Shown: positions 34,775-43,400 of the stretch, piece after piece
Layout of the letters: each line of letters begins with the position of its first letter
Numbering within the stretch: position 1 is the first letter of the stretch
Origin: Salinigranum salinum
GTDB taxonomy: Archaea > Halobacteriota > Halobacteria > Halobacteriales > Haloferacaceae
Reading direction: 5' to 3'
Length of the DNA stretch: 64,000 nucleotides
Assembly (NCBI RefSeq): GCF_009176545.1
Contig: NZ_VTOJ01000002.1
Span: 1,054,001-1,118,000 of the forward strand
The notes under the pieces: model-generated
Told to the model about the DNA's origin: nothing
The model's input: only the letters and a program-made list of their open reading frames with translations
Databases searched by the model: none
Made by a program: the position numbers and the translations under genes

Positions 34775-35947
34775 GTGACACCGACGATCACGAAAGTCGA
34801 GACGGTCGAGTTCTCGTTCCCGGTCGAGGACGTCGGACTGCCACCCGAGGGATTCAGCCTGATCTACGCCCCCGGCGAGACGCTCCATCGCAAACTGTTC
34901 GGCGTCAAGATCCACACCGACGTCGGCATCACCGGCGAGTACGTCGGCGGCAACTCGCCGGCGGCCGCACAGATCAACATGTTCGGCCAGTATCTCGTCG
35001 GGCGCAACCCCCTCCGTCGAGAACGGATCTGGAGCGGGCTCAAGCGGGCCCTCCGGAAGTACGACCGCATGGGGATGGGACCGATCGACATCGCCCTCTG
35101 GGACTTCGCCGGGAAGTACCACGACGCGCCCATCCACGAACTCCTCGGGACGTACCGGACGCGCCTCCCGGCGTACGCCTCCACGTACGGGGGCGACGTG
35201 AGCGGCGGGCTGGACTCGCCGGAGGCGTACGCCGACTTCGCCGAGGACTGCCTCGACCGGGGGTATCCGGGGTTCAAGATCCACGTCTGGGACATGGAGT
35301 CGTGGGGCGACCTCGACCGCGACGTCGCGACGGTCCACGCCGTCGGCGAGCGAGTCGGCGACGAGATGGATCTGATGCTCGACCCCGCCTGCCAGTACGA
35401 GACGTTCGCGGACGCGCTCAGGGTGGGGCGAGCCTGTGACGAGGAGGGGTTCTTCTGGTACGAGGACCCCTACCGCGACGGCGGCATCTCCCAGCACGGC
35501 CACCGGAAGCTCTCGGAGCGGCTCGACACGCCGATCCTGCAAACCGAACACGTCCGTGGCCTCGAACCCCACACCGACTTCATCGCCTCGGGGGCGACCG
35601 ACTTCGTCCGCGCCGACCCGGAGTACGACGCGGGCATCACCGGCGCGATGAAGATCGCCCGCGTCGCCGAGGGGTTCGGCCTCGACGTGGAGTACCACGC
35701 GCCCGGCCCGGCCCAGCGCCACTGCATGGCGGCTACCCGGAACGCGAACTACTACGAGATGGCGCTCGTCCACCCCATCGTCGAGAACCCGGTGCCGCCG
35801 GTGTACCGCGGTGGGTACGCGGACCGGCTGGACTCGATCGACGGCGACGGCACCGTGGCGGTACCTGACGGACCCGGTCTCGGCGTCGACTACGACTGGG
35901 AGTACATCGACGACCACCGGACGGGGAGCGTCCACGTGTACGAGTGA
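34775..35947 (+). CDS. Enolase-superfamily protein of uncertain specificity
   Basis: This 390-residue mandelate-racemase-type protein begins at GTG 34775. Metal ligands D203 (MLDPAC), E230 (YEDP) and E258 (QTEH) are visible. The usual first-strand K-x-K is K168-I-H170 (FKIH), and a general base H308 sits in VEYHAPGP rather than the common P-H-x-x motif. These differences separate it from the DgoD and gluconate dehydratase groups and leave its reaction open (dehydratase or cycloisomerase of an acid sugar). It follows the KARI-like gene by 99 bases on the same strand, suggesting consecutive steps. Confidence 0.83.
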   Translation: MTPTITKVETVEFSFPVEDVGLPPEGFSLIYAPGETLHRKLFGVKIHTDVGITGEYVGGNSPAAAQINMFGQYLVGRNPLRRERIWSGLKRALRKYDRMGMGPIDIALWDFAGKYHDAPIHELLGTYRTRLPAYASTYGGDVSGGLDSPEAYADFAEDCLDRGYPGFKIHVWDMESWGDLDRDVATVHAVGERVGDEMDLMLDPACQYETFADALRVGRACDEEGFFWYEDPYRDGGISQHGHRKLSERLDTPILQTEHVRGLEPHTDFIASGATDFVRADPEYDAGITGAMKIARVAEGFGLDVEYHAPGPAQRHCMAATRNANYYEMALVHPIVENPVPPVYRGGYADRLDSIDGDGTVAVPDGPGLGVDYDWEYIDDHRTGSVHVYE

Positions 35948-36046
35948 GTTCGATTCGGAGCGTCGCGTGTGAGTGAGCCGACGGCCGAGGATCGGTCTAC
36001 CGGCAGACACCGGTGTCGTCGCCGCGACTACCGACACCGGAGCCGG

Positions 36047-37309
36047 TCAGGCCGACGGCGTCGCGGTCGGCTCCGGGAGGCTCTCGGTGAGGGTGAGCGC
36101 GACCAGCACCGCGGCGGCGAACGCGAGGCTGCTGGCGACGAGAAAGGCCGTCCCGTACCCCACCACGCTCGCGAGACCGCCGACGGCGACCGGGCCGACG
36201 ATCCCACCGAGCCCGCGGGCGGTCGAGCGGAAGCCGATGAGCTCGGATTCGCGGTCGACGGGGGCGACGTCGCCGATGAACGAGACGGCACCGACGCGCA
36301 GCAGCGAGAAGGCGACCGCGAGGACGAACATCCCGACGGCCGCGACGACGATCTGTCCGGTGCGTGCGCCGACTGAGCCGGCCAGCGCGAGGAGGGCGGC
36401 AGAGCCACCGCTCCCGGCCATCCCGACGCTGATGAGCGGCTTGCGGCCGAGCCGGTCGGCGAGCCCGCCCGAGAGGTACATGAACACGATCTGTCCGGCC
36501 GGGTTGATCGCGAGGAGCGCACCCATCGTCGCCTCCGTCAGCCCGAGCGTCTCGACGAGGTAGACGGGGAGGAGGCTCCCGACGCCGAGGACGGTGACGT
36601 TCCGGAACAGCACGGCCAGATACAGCCACCGGAGGCCGTTCGTCCGGAAGTGGGCCCGGCTCTCCCGCGAGGGGAACAGCCGACGGCGCACCTCGCGACC
36701 GACCTCGCCGACGGAGAGCGATCGAGCCGGAGCCGGCGTCGGGTCGTCGACGAGGAGCACCGCGAGGAAGACGGCGGCCGTGACGAGCGTGACGACGAGG
36801 TAGAGGCTCCACGGCGCGAGGAGGCCGAGGAGGAAGCCCGCCGACAGCTGGCCGATCGTGGAGCCGGCGCCCTGGGCGCTGCTGAACAGCCCGACCGACC
36901 GGCCGCGCTGGTCGTCGCCGCCGAGCGTGTTGACGATCGTCAGCAGGATGGGGAGGTACGCCGCGGCGAACAGCGCGTAGACGGTCCGGACCGCCAGCGG
37001 GCCGACGACGCCGCGGACGACGAGGAGGGGGAGCGTCGCGAGCGTCGCGAGCCCCGACGCGACCAGGAGTACGGCGCGGCGGCGGCCGGTGACGTCGGCG
37101 AGGGCACCCCAGATGGGCGAGCAGACGGTCCACCCGAAGAAGAAGGCGGTGACGACGAGGCCGACGCTGAGCGGCGACCCACCCGCCCGCCCGATGTAGA
37201 CGGCCATGGCGATGGCCATCAGCATCGGACTCCCCTTGCTCGCGACGGCCGCGATCACGAGCGCGGCCTGCTGGCGTCGGCTGGAGTCGGTGAGCGTGAC
37301 CGACGACAC
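36047..37309 (-). CDS. MFS transporter, sugar/sugar-acid type by context
   Basis: The 420-residue protein has about 12 hydrophobic helices. Major-facilitator loop motifs are visible: GALADVTGRRRAVL between helices 2 and 3 and the repeated GGLADRLGRKPLIS in the second half. A cytoplasmic loop at about 195-220 is Arg-rich. The gene is the third in a minus-strand set after an enolase-superfamily dehydratase and an HpcH/HpaI aldolase (7 bases from the aldolase). Uptake of the acid sugar handled by those enzymes, or export of a product, is therefore likely, but the substrate is not seen in the sequence. Confidence 0.88.
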   Translation of the reverse strand: MSSVTLTDSSRRQQAALVIAAVASKGSPMLMAIAMAVYIGRAGGSPLSVGLVVTAFFFGWTVCSPIWGALADVTGRRRAVLLVASGLATLATLPLLVVRGVVGPLAVRTVYALFAAAYLPILLTIVNTLGGDDQRGRSVGLFSSAQGAGSTIGQLSAGFLLGLLAPWSLYLVVTLVTAAVFLAVLLVDDPTPAPARSLSVGEVGREVRRRLFPSRESRAHFRTNGLRWLYLAVLFRNVTVLGVGSLLPVYLVETLGLTEATMGALLAINPAGQIVFMYLSGGLADRLGRKPLISVGMAGSGGSAALLALAGSVGARTGQIVVAAVGMFVLAVAFSLLRVGAVSFIGDVAPVDRESELIGFRSTARGLGGIVGPVAVGGLASVVGYGTAFLVASSLAFAAAVLVALTLTESLPEPTATPSA

Positions 37310-37315
37310 TCCCGT

Positions 37316-38095
37316 CTACCCGTCCCCCGCGACGAGGTCGCTGGCGTGTTCGAGCGTCTCGGTCAGCCCCCGAGAGAGGTGGAGCGCGTCCACGTCGGCG
37401 GCGACGTAGTCGACGCCCCAGTCGAGCCGCGCGACGCGCGAGTCGGCGTCGGTCGCGAGCGTGCCGACGGCGACGCCGGCGTCGTGCGCGACCGAGATCA
37501 CGTGGTCGACCGCCTTGAGGAACGCCTCGTTCTCCCACTCGCCGAAGCAGTCCATCGACATCGAGAGGTCGACCGGACCGACGAACACGCCGTCGATGCC
37601 GTCGACGGCGGCGATCTCGGCCGCGTTGTCGACGGCGGCCGCCGACTCCAGCTGGACGTGGCGCGCGAGCGACTCGTCGACCGTCTCGACGTGGTCGGCG
37701 AGCGTGTGGCCGTACCCCGACGCCCGGCCGACGCCGAGCCCGCGGCTCCCCGCGGGCGGGTAACGCGAGGCGTCGACGATGGCCTCGGCTTCGTCGACGG
37801 TCTCGACCATCGGGACGAGGATCGCGTCCGGATCGCGGTCGAGCGTCCGTTTCAGCGTCGTCGGCTCGCCGTCGGCGACGCGTACGAGCGACTCCGACTC
37901 GCCGGGGGCGGCGTCGATCGCCCGGAGCATCCCCTCCATCGTCTCGTACGACATCGACGAGTGTTCGGCGTCGATCGCCACGAAGTCGTAGCCGATGCTC
38001 GCCGACAGCTCTGCCACAGCCGGCGACGGGATGGCAGTCCACGTCCCCACGAGCGGCGTCGACGCCGAGGCCGCCCGTTTGAAGCGTCCGGTCAC
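37316..38095 (-). CDS. HpcH/HpaI-family 2-keto-3-deoxy acid aldolase
   Basis: The GTG at 38095 overlaps the stop of the upstream dehydratase gene (GTGA), giving a 259-residue protein; the longer frame upstream is antisense noise. Class II aldolase motifs are present: GTWTAIPSPAVAELSA, DAEHSSM (base/metal region), PMVETVDEAE with the metal Glu, and GPVDLS with the metal Asp. The family cleaves 2-keto-3-deoxy sugar acids (for example 2-keto-3-deoxy-rhamnonate or -galactarate) to pyruvate plus an aldehyde. Coupled with the dehydratase at 38.1-39.3 kb, it would form a dehydration-cleavage pair, followed by a transporter gene. Confidence 0.9.
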   Translation of the reverse strand: MTGRFKRAASASTPLVGTWTAIPSPAVAELSASIGYDFVAIDAEHSSMSYETMEGMLRAIDAAPGESESLVRVADGEPTTLKRTLDRDPDAILVPMVETVDEAEAIVDASRYPPAGSRGLGVGRASGYGHTLADHVETVDESLARHVQLESAAAVDNAAEIAAVDGIDGVFVGPVDLSMSMDCFGEWENEAFLKAVDHVISVAHDAGVAVGTLATDADSRVARLDWGVDYVAADVDALHLSRGLTETLEHASDLVAGDG

Positions 38096-39318
38096 GCGAA
38101 CATCGTCCCTCCGTCGCCGTCGAGCAGGTGCTCTTGGGCGACGTCCTCGTCGAGGTCGATCCCCAGGCCCGGCTCCTCCGGCACCTCGATGTAGCCGTCC
38201 TGGATGAGCGGTTCCGACCGGGAGTGGAGGTCGTCCCACCACGGCACCTCCAGCGCGTGGAACTCCAGCGTGTCGAAGTTCGGGACGCACGCGCCGAGGT
38301 GGACGCACGCCATCGTCCCGATGGGGCCGCAGACGTTGTGTGGCGAGAAGGCGATGTAGTTCTCCTCGGCGCGGTTGGCGATGGCCTTCGACTCGGCCAG
38401 TCCACCGCAGGTCGACGGGTCCGGCGTGATCACGTCGACGCCGAAGTCGTACAGCAGCTGTTTGAACTCGTGGACGCGGAAGCGGTTCTCGCCGGTCGCC
38501 AGCGGCGTCGTCGTCGCGCGGTTCACCTCGCGCTGGGCGTCCATGTTCTCCGGCGGAACGACGTCCTCAAGCCACATCAGGTCGTACGGCTCGAGCTTCG
38601 ACGCGAGACGTTTGGCGCTGTCGACGGTGTAGTCCCAGTGACAGTCGAACGCGAGGTCGATGTCGTAGCCAATCTCGTCACGGATGGCCTCGACCGCCTC
38701 GACCTTCGTCCGGATGGCGGCGTTGCTGACGCGGCCGTTGTACGGATCGGGGTGGTTGTCGAACGGTTGATCGAGGTCGAACTTGAGGGCGGTGAAACCC
38801 ATGTCGGCCACCCGCGCCGCCTCGGCGGCGTATGCGTCCGGCTGGTAGGTGTCGTCGTCGTGGGGGCTGTGGTAGCCGTGTTCGAGCTCGAACGCCGCGC
38901 CGGCGTGACAGTCGCAGTAGATGCGCACCGCGTCGCGGTACTTCCCGCCGAGCAGCTGGTAGACCGGCACGTCGAGGAGTTTGCCCGCGACGTCCCAGAG
39001 GGCGATCTCGATGCCCGACGCCGCCGTGACGACCTTGCCGGTGGTGCCGCCGTGGCCGGAGGTCTCCTGGACCATTCGCCGGAACAGCCGCTCGACGTCG
39101 AGGGGGTTCTCGCCGACGAGGAAGCTCTTCATATACTCCATGACGGTCGTGACACCCCCACCGCGGTAGGATTCGCCGATCCCGGTCACGCCCGCGTCGG
39201 TGTGGACGCGCACGAAGTTCCAGTTGAAGTTGCCCTCGACGACGCACGTTTCGATGTCCGTGATCGCCACGTCGCGGGCGTCCGCCCGGTTCGTCGCGTG
39301 GTTCGAGTAGTCGCGCAT
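38092..39318 (-). CDS. Enolase-superfamily gluconate/xylonate-type dehydratase
   Basis: The 408-residue protein starts MRDYSNHATN at the ATG at 39318. Dehydratase residues are D225 and H227 (FDCHWDY), E251 (WLEDVVPPEN), E277 (ATGENRF) and H327 (SPHNVCGPIG). Its N-terminal layout (VAITDIET, then NFNWNFVRVHTDAGVTGIGE) is like the haloarchaeal gluconate/xylonate dehydratases that make 2-keto-3-deoxy acids. The downstream aldolase overlaps it by 4 bp, so both are co-translated. Gluconate, xylonate, galactonate or another aldonate are all possible substrates. Confidence 0.9.
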   Translation of the reverse strand: MRDYSNHATNRADARDVAITDIETCVVEGNFNWNFVRVHTDAGVTGIGESYRGGGVTTVMEYMKSFLVGENPLDVERLFRRMVQETSGHGGTTGKVVTAASGIEIALWDVAGKLLDVPVYQLLGGKYRDAVRIYCDCHAGAAFELEHGYHSPHDDDTYQPDAYAAEAARVADMGFTALKFDLDQPFDNHPDPYNGRVSNAAIRTKVEAVEAIRDEIGYDIDLAFDCHWDYTVDSAKRLASKLEPYDLMWLEDVVPPENMDAQREVNRATTTPLATGENRFRVHEFKQLLYDFGVDVITPDPSTCGGLAESKAIANRAEENYIAFSPHNVCGPIGTMACVHLGACVPNFDTLEFHALEVPWWDDLHSRSEPLIQDGYIEVPEEPGLGIDLDEDVAQEHLLDGDGGTMFA

Positions 39319-39478
39319 CTCAGCCCCACGCTCCGGTGGCCGTCGCGTTCGCTGTCTGCTGCATCGTACCCTCACCGAGACGGCACTGGTTCTTAGCTAT
39401 TGTGCCGGGTTCACCAGACCGTCCACGCGGAGCGATCCGATCACGGTCGGCGAGCCATCGCGGCCGCCGCCGACCGTC

Positions 39479-40546
39479 TCAGCCGGCACACGACGCGCCG
39501 GCCGCCGCCGCCCGGTCGCGGAGCGTCGCCCGGTCGCGTTCGAGCGGCGTGGGGTCGCCGTCGACCCGCCCCTCCTCGAGCCGGGTCGTCACCGCCGCGG
39601 CGACCTGACACTCCGCGGCGTGGAGGTCCGACTCGACCGACGCGGCGCGCTCGCGCTGGCTGGCCGAGAGCTCCCGCTCCCGCGCGGAGTCGAGCAGCCC
39701 GGTCACCGTCTCCGACAGCACGACCGACTGTGCCGTGTGCGTCCGCAGTCGGTTCACGCTGTCGCGATCCCACCGCAGTTCGACGGCCTCCTCGTCGAGC
39801 GCGCTGACGAGGAACGCGGCCTTGTCGAGCGTCGCGTCGGTGCTGTCGTAGCCGGGGACGACCGCGGCACGGCCGTCGTAGCCGACGAGGACCGCGCGTT
39901 CGGGCGCGCTGTACACCTCGGCGGGGTACGCCGCCGCCCCGACGCCGGCGATTCCGACGAGGAAGACAACTACGAGGAAGACGCTCATGAACGACCGCGG
40001 CGCGCCCCGGACGGGCGTCGTCCTGAAGAACGGGTGCCGGCGGGTCCGCTTCATCGTGACGGTGGCCGCCCGCTCGACGAGGTCCGCGAGCGCGTGGGTC
40101 TTCTTCGAGGCACCGGTGACGACGAGCCGGCCCTCCGTCCCGATGCGGACGAACGAGTTGTGGAAGCCGGTGTGGTTCACCGTGAGGCCCGGTCCCTCCC
40201 GGAAGCGGTCTCGTCGGCAGTCGTCGTACTCGTCCGCGGTGTCGACCGCGGTCTGGATGTCGGCGAGCACGCGCTCGGAGTCGTCGACCGACTCCGTCGA
40301 GACGAAGATCGACTTGCGCTCGAAGCTCAGCCCGCGGCCGTTGCGCCGGTACTCCGCGAGCTGTCGAACCCACCGCTTGCCGCGGGCGGTGACGACCGGC
40401 ACCGTCGGGATGACGACGGCCGCGCCGACGGCGAACAGGTAGCCGCGGGTCGACTCCGGCGCGACGCCGTAGCTGATCGCGGTCCAGACGCTCGCGACGA
40501 CGAGCGTCGCCGTCGCGCCGATCACGAACGCTCGCAGCTTGTTCAT
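39479..40546 (-). CDS. Membrane protein of unknown function
   Basis: A 355-residue protein with two N-terminal helices (about 7-28 and 36-53), a cytoplasmic-type domain of about 140 residues and a further helix at about 188-210. A C-terminal domain of about 145 residues is rich in Glu/Arg/Ala helices and has two cysteines (C310-like and the penultimate region). No family is recognised. The gene follows the small DUF5789-like gene by only 2 bases, so they form an operon expressed from the TATA box near 40861. Confidence 0.7.
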   Translation of the reverse strand: MNKLRAFVIGATATLVVASVWTAISYGVAPESTRGYLFAVGAAVVIPTVPVVTARGKRWVRQLAEYRRNGRGLSFERKSIFVSTESVDDSERVLADIQTAVDTADEYDDCRRDRFREGPGLTVNHTGFHNSFVRIGTEGRLVVTGASKKTHALADLVERAATVTMKRTRRHPFFRTTPVRGAPRSFMSVFLVVVFLVGIAGVGAAAYPAEVYSAPERAVLVGYDGRAAVVPGYDSTDATLDKAAFLVSALDEEAVELRWDRDSVNRLRTHTAQSVVLSETVTGLLDSARERELSASQRERAASVESDLHAAECQVAAAVTTRLEEGRVDGDPTPLERDRATLRDRAAAAGASCAG

Positions 40547-40548
40547 CG

Positions 40549-40836
40549 CTATCGCTTCCCGAGGAACGTCTTCTTCAGGTGGCCGATGATCCCGACCTTC
40601 CGCCGCTCGCTCTCCGCCTCGAACACCGGCTCGAGCTTCCGTTCGAGATCCTCGCGGTCCTCGAAACGGTCCACGTCGGTCTGTGCGAACAGCTCCGCGA
40701 CCATGATCGAGTTGCCCTTCTTATCCACCTGGATGTTCGACAGGGCGTGTTCGCGTTCGACTCGCCGGACCGAGACGGGGTACGACCACCCCGACTCCTC
40801 GATGAGTTCGTGGACTGCCGCCGGACCGTGAGTCAT
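40549..40836 (-). CDS. Small haloarchaeal DUF5789/DUF2795-like protein
   Basis: This 95-residue acidic protein has the pattern VHELIEESGWSYPVSVRRVE, then IQVDKKGNSIMVAELF and FEDREDLERKLEPVFE. It is typical of small conserved haloarchaeal proteins of the DUF2795/DUF5789 kind, whose function is unknown. The ATG at 40836 stands 25 nt from a TATAAA on the opposite strand (40861-40866), a leaderless promoter, so the longer frame was rejected. It is the first gene of a two-gene operon with a membrane protein. Confidence 0.8.
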   Translation of the reverse strand: MTHGPAAVHELIEESGWSYPVSVRRVEREHALSNIQVDKKGNSIMVAELFAQTDVDRFEDREDLERKLEPVFEAESERRKVGIIGHLKKTFLGKR

Positions 40837-40860
40837 ACTCCGAGTTCGCGCGTCCTCGAA

Positions 40861-40866
40861 TATAAA
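40861..40866 (-). promoter_or_regulatory. TATA box of the two-gene membrane-protein operon
   Basis: The plus strand reads TATAAA, giving TTTATA on the coding strand 25 nt upstream of the ATG at 40836. Confidence 0.6.
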
Positions 40867-41023
40867 CCTTACACGGTCGAGACGTCGTGCGCCCGCAGAC
40901 GGGCGCCGGCCAGTCACGTCGTCTCCCGGCCCAGCACCCGTCACCCCCCGGCCACGTCGCTGCCCGCCAGTCACGTCGTCGCCCGACCGCGGACGACCGT
41001 CTCCCGCGCGAGCGTCCCGCCGC

Positions 41024-41995
41024 TCACGCGACGCGGTTGCGGAGGTCGTCGAGATCGCCGGCCGCGACGGCGGGCCAGTTCTCCGCGACGATAGCCGCGG
41101 CGCGCCGGTAGTACGCCGGCGTGTGTCCCGACGCGTGCGGGGTGATGAAGACGTTCTCCAGATCCCACAGCGGATGGCCGGGCGGGAGGGGCTCGGGATC
41201 GGTCACGTCGAGCGCCGCCCCACCGATGGCGTTGTCCTGGAGCGCCGCGACGAGCGCGTCCGTCTCGACGAGTGGACCGCGGCCGACGTTCACGACCACC
41301 GTGTGCGGCTCCATCGTCGTCAGCGCCGCCTCGTCGACGATGCCGCGGGTCTCCGGCGTGAGCGGGCACGCCAGCACCACGTAGTCGCTCTGCGCGAACG
41401 CGTCGGCGAGCGCCTCGTCGTCAGAGAACCCCACCACCTCGTCGGTCGGCCCACCCTTCGACGGGGTGTAGCGGACACCGATGGTGTCGACCGCGAACGG
41501 GTCGAGCCGATCGACGATCGCCGTCCCGATCGCGCCGAGCCCGACGACGGTGACAGTGCTGCCGAACAGCTCGGTCGCCTGGCCGCGGCGCCACTCGTGT
41601 CGCTCCTGCTGGCGCCAGAAGCGCCGGAACTCCCGGGCGAACTGGAGCACGACGCCGATCACGTGTTCGGCCATGTTCGGCCCGTGGACGCCCGAGGCGT
41701 TCGTCACGGCCACGCCCGCCGACCGCAACGCGTCGAGCGGCAGGTGCTCGTAGCCGGCCGACGCACACGCGAACAGCCGCAGCTCCGGTGCGTTCGCGAC
41801 GAGCGATTCGTCGATCTCGTGACCGGCGACGACCCGCGCCGACTGCACGAGGTCGCGTTCCTCGCTGGGCGTCGCCCCCCGAGCGACCCTCACCTCGGAG
41901 GGGAGCTGGTCGCGGAGCGCGTCGGCGTATTCGACCGTGGAGATGCCGTGAGCACCCTTGCGGAGCACGACGACGTCCGGTGCGTCGTCGGTCAC
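41024..41995 (-). CDS. D-isomer-specific 2-hydroxyacid dehydrogenase
   Basis: The GTG at 41995 is preceded by a clear Shine-Dalgarno GGAGGTC 8 nt upstream, so it was preferred over the ATG at 42067. The 323-residue enzyme has the NAD-binding motif VVGLGAIGTAI (about 146-156), the conserved NVGRGPLVETDAL with the catalytic Arg region, the D/E of LDVTDPEPLP and the catalytic His in ITPHASGHTP. It reduces 2-keto acids to D-2-hydroxy acids (or the reverse) with NAD(P)H, for example glyoxylate, hydroxypyruvate or sugar-derived keto acids. The substrate is not determined. Confidence 0.9.
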   Translation of the reverse strand: MTDDAPDVVVLRKGAHGISTVEYADALRDQLPSEVRVARGATPSEERDLVQSARVVAGHEIDESLVANAPELRLFACASAGYEHLPLDALRSAGVAVTNASGVHGPNMAEHVIGVVLQFAREFRRFWRQQERHEWRRGQATELFGSTVTVVGLGAIGTAIVDRLDPFAVDTIGVRYTPSKGGPTDEVVGFSDDEALADAFAQSDYVVLACPLTPETRGIVDEAALTTMEPHTVVVNVGRGPLVETDALVAALQDNAIGGAALDVTDPEPLPPGHPLWDLENVFITPHASGHTPAYYRRAAAIVAENWPAVAAGDLDDLRNRVA

Positions 41996-42122
41996 TGTCG
42001 TCGACCTCCTCGTCGAGTCATACGGGGTCAATGCCGACGTGGGAATAAGCCGTGTGTCAGCCGGCAACGTTTACCCGTTCCCACTCGTCGCGAACACGAC
42101 GCGTTCCCGCCCGCCGCGAACG

Positions 42123-43394
42123 CTACCCGTTCTCGGTCGCCGCGAGGAGCGACTGCACGCACGAGTCGCCGAGGCGGATCCCCGACGGACGGTGGACGTA
42201 CGAGAGGAGGATCTCGACCCGCCCCGTCCGGGTGTCCGTCGCGACGCGCGTCCCGTTCGCGTCGAACGTCCGGACGGTCGCCGTGTACGCGCCCCACCGC
42301 ACCGTCGCGTCGCTGTCGGCGGCGAGCGCGGCCCCGACCGACGCGGCGGCCCGCGGCGACGCCCACCGGTCGAGCGCCAGATCGAACTGCGTCCCGTCGG
42401 GCGACGCGTACCGCACGAGGTGCCGAACCAGCGGCTCCGTGGGGAGCCCCAGCGCGGCGCGATCCTCGAACGTCGTGACGTTCTCCGCCGAACGGATCTC
42501 CCAGCCGTCCAGCCCGCTCGAACTCGCGCCGGGCACTACGCCGGGGCGGAGCTGGACCGGATGGTCCCCGGCGGGTGGTCGCGGGCAGTCGAGCGCCGCG
42601 TAGTCGACCGGGGTTAGCGTCGGGGTGGGTGGCGGTGTCGGTGTCGGGGGTCGCGTCGTCTCGAGCGATCCGACCGGTGCGGGCGAAGCGGTCGCGTCGG
42701 CAGGCGATGCCGTGCCGCCGGCTCCGAGCGTGCGGAGCGCGGGGACCGCGCCGACGACCGCGGCGGCGGCGACGCAGACCACGAGGAGCAGGACGAGTGC
42801 GATCCGGGTGTGCGGTCGGAGGTGCCCCACTCCGGTCGCACCCTCCAGGCGGTCGCGGACCGCGGAGAGCGGTCGTGTCCGGTGGGGGAGTCCGTCCGGC
42901 GTCGCCCCCACCGACGCGAACGCCCCCGCGCCGTCGCCGAGGTGACGCTCGAGCACCGTGCTCGCCCGTGCGCGGTCGACGGCGTAGCGGACGGTCTGGA
43001 GGAGTTCGTCGGCGTCGACGACCCGGTCGTCGGAGGGGTGTGTCTCCCCGGCTCGCTCGACGCGCTGTGAGGTGACGATGCGCGTGGGGACAGGTGTGGC
43101 GTCGCCTGCGTCGGCGTCCGCGTCACTCCCGTCGACGACTCCGCCGTTGTCCGTCGGAGCGGTGACCGCCTCGGGATCGCCGTGTGTCACGACGAGCCGG
43201 CGTCGTCCGCGGCCCTCGCCGTCGGTCGTGAGCGTCGTCCCGTCGCGCTCGACCGTTCGGCCGCGCGCCCGCCAGAGGTCGGCGACGAACGCCGCGAACG
43301 CCTCCGGGGAGAGCCGGGCGAGGGCCGCTGCGAACCGCCGCCGGTCGGCGCCGGCGGCCGGGTCGTCGTCACGGTCGCCGGACGCTCGGGACAT
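42123..43394 (-). CDS. Membrane-anchored protein with N-terminal restriction-endonuclease-like domain
   Basis: The 423-residue product starts with about 140 residues resembling a Mrr/type-IV restriction-like fold (LSPEAFAAFVADLWRARG, then a RRLVVTHGD strand and ADELLQTVRYAVDRA). Clear catalytic D...ExK residues are not obvious, so this domain may be inactive. A Pro/Thr-rich stalk follows one membrane helix (about 200-222). The remaining about 170 residues form an extracytoplasmic domain with two cysteines (CPRPP and SCVQ). The gene lies 6 bases after the dehydrogenase gene upstream. The function is unknown. Confidence 0.65.
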   Translation of the reverse strand: MSRASGDRDDDPAAGADRRRFAAALARLSPEAFAAFVADLWRARGRTVERDGTTLTTDGEGRGRRRLVVTHGDPEAVTAPTDNGGVVDGSDADADAGDATPVPTRIVTSQRVERAGETHPSDDRVVDADELLQTVRYAVDRARASTVLERHLGDGAGAFASVGATPDGLPHRTRPLSAVRDRLEGATGVGHLRPHTRIALVLLLVVCVAAAAVVGAVPALRTLGAGGTASPADATASPAPVGSLETTRPPTPTPPPTPTLTPVDYAALDCPRPPAGDHPVQLRPGVVPGASSSGLDGWEIRSAENVTTFEDRAALGLPTEPLVRHLVRYASPDGTQFDLALDRWASPRAAASVGAALAADSDATVRWGAYTATVRTFDANGTRVATDTRTGRVEILLSYVHRPSGIRLGDSCVQSLLAATENG

Positions 43395-43400
43395 CGATCC

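Noticed and set aside
41996-42067. Upstream ATG at 42067 for the D-2-hydroxyacid dehydrogenase
   Set aside because: The added residues do not fit the family, and a Shine-Dalgarno sequence points to the GTG at 41995.
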